From: Saprospiraceae bacterium
GTDB taxonomy: Bacteria > Bacteroidota > Bacteroidia > Chitinophagales > Saprospiraceae
DNA: 64,000 nt
NCBI GenBank assembly: GCA_019638455.1
Contig: JAHBTU010000003.1
Location: 620,001 to 684,000 of the forward strand
Reading direction: 5' to 3'
Below, piece after piece: positions 62,039-64,000 of this stretch. The translations under genes and the position numbers were made by a program. Position 1 is the first letter of the stretch; every line of letters begins with the position of its first letter. Under the pieces are notes generated by a model. That model searched no databases, was not told the DNA's origin, and worked only from the letters and a program-made list of their open reading frames with translations.

Positions 62039-64000
62039 TTAGTTGCACTCCGAATGTCCGCAGTTTTTGCAATGCAGGCAGCCTTCTTGATAGACGAGGC
62101 CGTCGGTGTGGCATACTGGGCAAGTGTTGTGCGAGGGCGTCGTGCCATCGGGGATGAACTTGCGCAGGGCACGCACCACGCCGTTTTTCCAATTGTTCAG
62201 TGAGGCGCTTTCCAAGTGGAGGTTTTCGACCATCTCCACGACGTAGGGCAAGGGCATCCCGTGGCGCAACACGCCGGATATCAGTTTGGCATAGTTCCAA
62301 TACTCTTTGTTGAACGAACGCGACAACCCTTCGACGGTCACTTTGTAGCCGTCCTTGTCGGTGTACTGAAAATCGTAGCGGTTTTTGCCGTTTTCCTTGA
62401 TTTTTAACACTTTGCCTTCCGAAACTTGCGTGAGAATGGCGAAAGAATCCACCGCCCGGCCAGTGAAGATTTCGTAAGGTTTGCCCGCGTACATTCCGAT
62501 GACGGCCACCCAGCGTTCGTCGTTGTTCATAAAATTGAACACCACCGCGTTGAGTTCGCGCGGGCGCTTTGGCGCGATGGTCTCGGCGAACGAAACGGCT
62601 TTTTCCTCTTTTTTGTCACTCACCAACACCCCGCTGCGGGAGCCTTCGCGATAGGCGGTGATGCCTTTGCAGCCGACTTCCCAGCCGGTGAGGTAGATTT
62701 TTTCGATGAGTTCTTCGGGAGCGCTTTCCGGTACGTTGACGGTGACGCTGATGCTGTGGTCCACCCACTTCTGCACGCGCCCTTGCAAATGCACTTTGCT
62801 GACCCAGTCCACGTCTTCGGCGCTGGCGCGGTACCACGGTGATTGCTGGATGATGGCTTGCAGTTCGGCTTCTTCCATATTTTCCACTTTCGCGGGGTCG
62901 AAACCTTTGGTTTTCAGCCAGTTTTTAAAGGGGACGTGAAAAACGTGATAGTCCTCCCAAGCGTCGCCCACTTCGTCGGTGAAGGTGATGCGGGCGTTTT
63001 TGTCGTTGGGGTTCACCTTGCGACGGCGTTTGTAGGAAATGCGGAACACCGGCTCCAGCCCCGAAGTCGTTTGCGTCATCAGGCTGGTGGTGCCAGTGGG
63101 CGCGATGGTGAGCAGGGCGATGTTTCGGCGACCGTGCTGCACCATTTCGGCATAAAAGTCGGGAGCGGCTTCGCGCAGTCGCTGGATGAAAGGATTGTTT
63201 GCTTCGCGCGCGGCATCGTAGATGGGAAAAGCGCCGCGTTCGCGAGCGAGCGCCACTGAGCCGCGATAAATTTCGAGTGCGAGCGTTCGGTGCAGAGTTT
63301 CGCAAAACTCCAGCGATTCCTCCGAGCCATAGCGAATGCCCAGCGCGGCGAGCATATCGCCTTCGGCGGTGATGCCGATGCCCGTGCGGCGGCCTTGACG
63401 GCATTTTTCGCGGATTTTCAGCCAAAGATTTTTCTCGGTGGCCTTCACGATGTCGGGTTCGGGGTCGCGCTCGATTTTTTCGAGAATGGTTTCAATTTTT
63501 TCCAACTCCAAATCGAGAATGTCGTCCATGAGGCGTTGGGCGTGGCGGGCGTGGGTTTTGAATTTTTCAAAATCGAACTTCGCTTCGGGGGTGAATGGCC
63601 GCTCGACATAACTCAACAAATTGATTGCCAGCAGCCGGCAACTGTCATAAGGGCAAAGCGGGATTTCGCCGCACGGATTTGTCGAGACGGTTTGAAAACC
63701 CAAATCGGCGTAGCAATCGGGCACGGATTCGCGCAGCACGGTGTCCCAAAACAGCACCCCCGGCTCGGCGCTTTGCCAAGCGTTGTGCACGATTTTTTTC
63801 CAGAGCCACAGCGCGTCAATTTCGTTTTCAATCTTCGGTTTCTTTGCTTCTACGGGAAATCGCAGCCGGTAGGGTTCGCCGCTGACGACGGCGCGCATGA
63901 AGGCGTCGTCAATGCGTACGGAGATGTTTGCGCCGGTGACTTTGGTGTTGTCCAACTTGGCATCCACGAATTGCGCGATGTCGGGGTGGCGCACGGAGAG
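62039..64000 (-). CDS. nrdJ: Class II (adenosylcobalamin-dependent) ribonucleotide reductase, 5' end outside window
   Basis: The 653 visible residues are the C-terminal part; the frame is open to the right edge (LSVRHPDIAQFVDAK), and a GTG at 63994 is internal. It reduces ribonucleotides to deoxyribonucleotides. NPCGEIPLCPYDSCRLL carries the active-site Cys and Glu region, and GRRTGIGITAEGDMLAALGI is the typical barrel segment. The C-terminus has CPVCHTDGLVYQEGCLHC and CGHSEC, the Cys-rich tail that regenerates the active site and binds metal. Overall it resembles class II enzymes, which need vitamin B12 and work with or without oxygen. The class call would be confirmed by the missing N-terminal part. 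Confidence 0.9.
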   Translation of the reverse strand, partial: LSVRHPDIAQFVDAKLDNTKVTGANISVRIDDAFMRAVVSGEPYRLRFPVEAKKPKIENEIDALWLWKKIVHNAWQSAEPGVLFWDTVLRESVPDCYADLGFQTVSTNPCGEIPLCPYDSCRLLAINLLSYVERPFTPEAKFDFEKFKTHARHAQRLMDDILDLELEKIETILEKIERDPEPDIVKATEKNLWLKIREKCRQGRRTGIGITAEGDMLAALGIRYGSEESLEFCETLHRTLALEIYRGSVALARERGAFPIYDAAREANNPFIQRLREAAPDFYAEMVQHGRRNIALLTIAPTGTTSLMTQTTSGLEPVFRISYKRRRKVNPNDKNARITFTDEVGDAWEDYHVFHVPFKNWLKTKGFDPAKVENMEEAELQAIIQQSPWYRASAEDVDWVSKVHLQGRVQKWVDHSISVTVNVPESAPEELIEKIYLTGWEVGCKGITAYREGSRSGVLVSDKKEEKAVSFAETIAPKRPRELNAVVFNFMNNDERWVAVIGMYAGKPYEIFTGRAVDSFAILTQVSEGKVLKIKENGKNRYDFQYTDKDGYKVTVEGLSRSFNKEYWNYAKLISGVLRHGMPLPYVVEMVENLHLESASLNNWKNGVVRALRKFIPDGTTPSHNTCPVCHTDGLVYQEGCLHCKNCGHSECN

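Noticed and set aside
1..64000. rRNA or tRNA genes
   Set aside because: No stretch looked like a cloverleaf or rRNA segment on reading. A dedicated scan (tRNAscan-SE, Rfam) would be needed to exclude one.

Overview
The window looks like a chromosome segment of a Bacteroidota bacterium, most likely of the Saprospiraceae/Lewinella kind (inference). The signs are a SusC/SusD pair, several large TonB-dependent or PF14905-type receptors, type IX secretion (T9SS) C-terminal sorting domains, a gliding-motility type C-terminal domain, SprB-type repeats, a FG-GAP/ASPIC-UnbV lipoprotein and moderately high GC for the phylum. No rRNA, tRNA or CRISPR array was recognised. About 36 protein genes are supported; two run off the window edges.

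Layout. 1-9.0 kb: two giant secreted repeat proteins on the minus strand, the first a SprB-repeat protein cut by the left edge. 9.2-12.6 kb: an Rpn-type PD-(D/E)XK nuclease, a cytochrome c / SCO pair and a CotH-like secreted protein. 13.2-17.3 kb: a secreted M43 metalloprotease with a T9SS tail, an M1 aminopeptidase and a small exported protein. 17.5-21.9 kb: a TonB-dependent receptor divergent from a LytS/LytTR-type two-component pair. 21.9-32.6 kb: a nutrient-uptake locus (SusC, SusD, FG-GAP/ASPIC lipoprotein, esterase) with a divergent NUDIX-winged-helix regulator whose Nudix box is degenerate. 32.7-39.1 kb: membrane and envelope proteins. 39.2-42.3 kb: a pair of small exported proteins, an EGF-like lipoprotein and a SprB-repeat T9SS cargo. 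42.5-46.7 kb: an alpha/beta hydrolase, a YfhO membrane protein and an EAD11-like membrane protein. 47.1-52.4 kb: two tandem outer-membrane beta-barrel receptors. 52.4-64 kb: a lipoprotein, purB behind an 8-bp minisatellite, an LVIVD-repeat T9SS cargo, a bile-acid:Na+ symporter family protein, an RMD1/DUF155 protein, a CcoI-like copper ATPase and a class II ribonucleotide reductase cut by the right edge.

Two kinds of non-coding structure stand out. First, three copies of a 170-173 bp element (4398-4570, 12995-13167, 36761-36930) have about 16-bp terminal inverted repeats and exact 8-bp target duplications in T-rich DNA, which makes a MITE family; two further palindromes (11413-11549, 17350-17451) share its core but not its ends. 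Second, 23 perfect 8-bp units with consensus CCYYCAAA end 7 bp before the purB start codon.

Most genes serve the cell envelope: secretion, adhesion, polymer or peptide breakdown and uptake. The most distinctive candidates for new biology are the MITE family, the purB minisatellite, the EAD11-like membrane protein, the degenerate NUDIX regulator beside SusC, and a 17-bp duplication that supplies the 3' end of an antisense gene. All family calls come from reading the sequence, with no database search.
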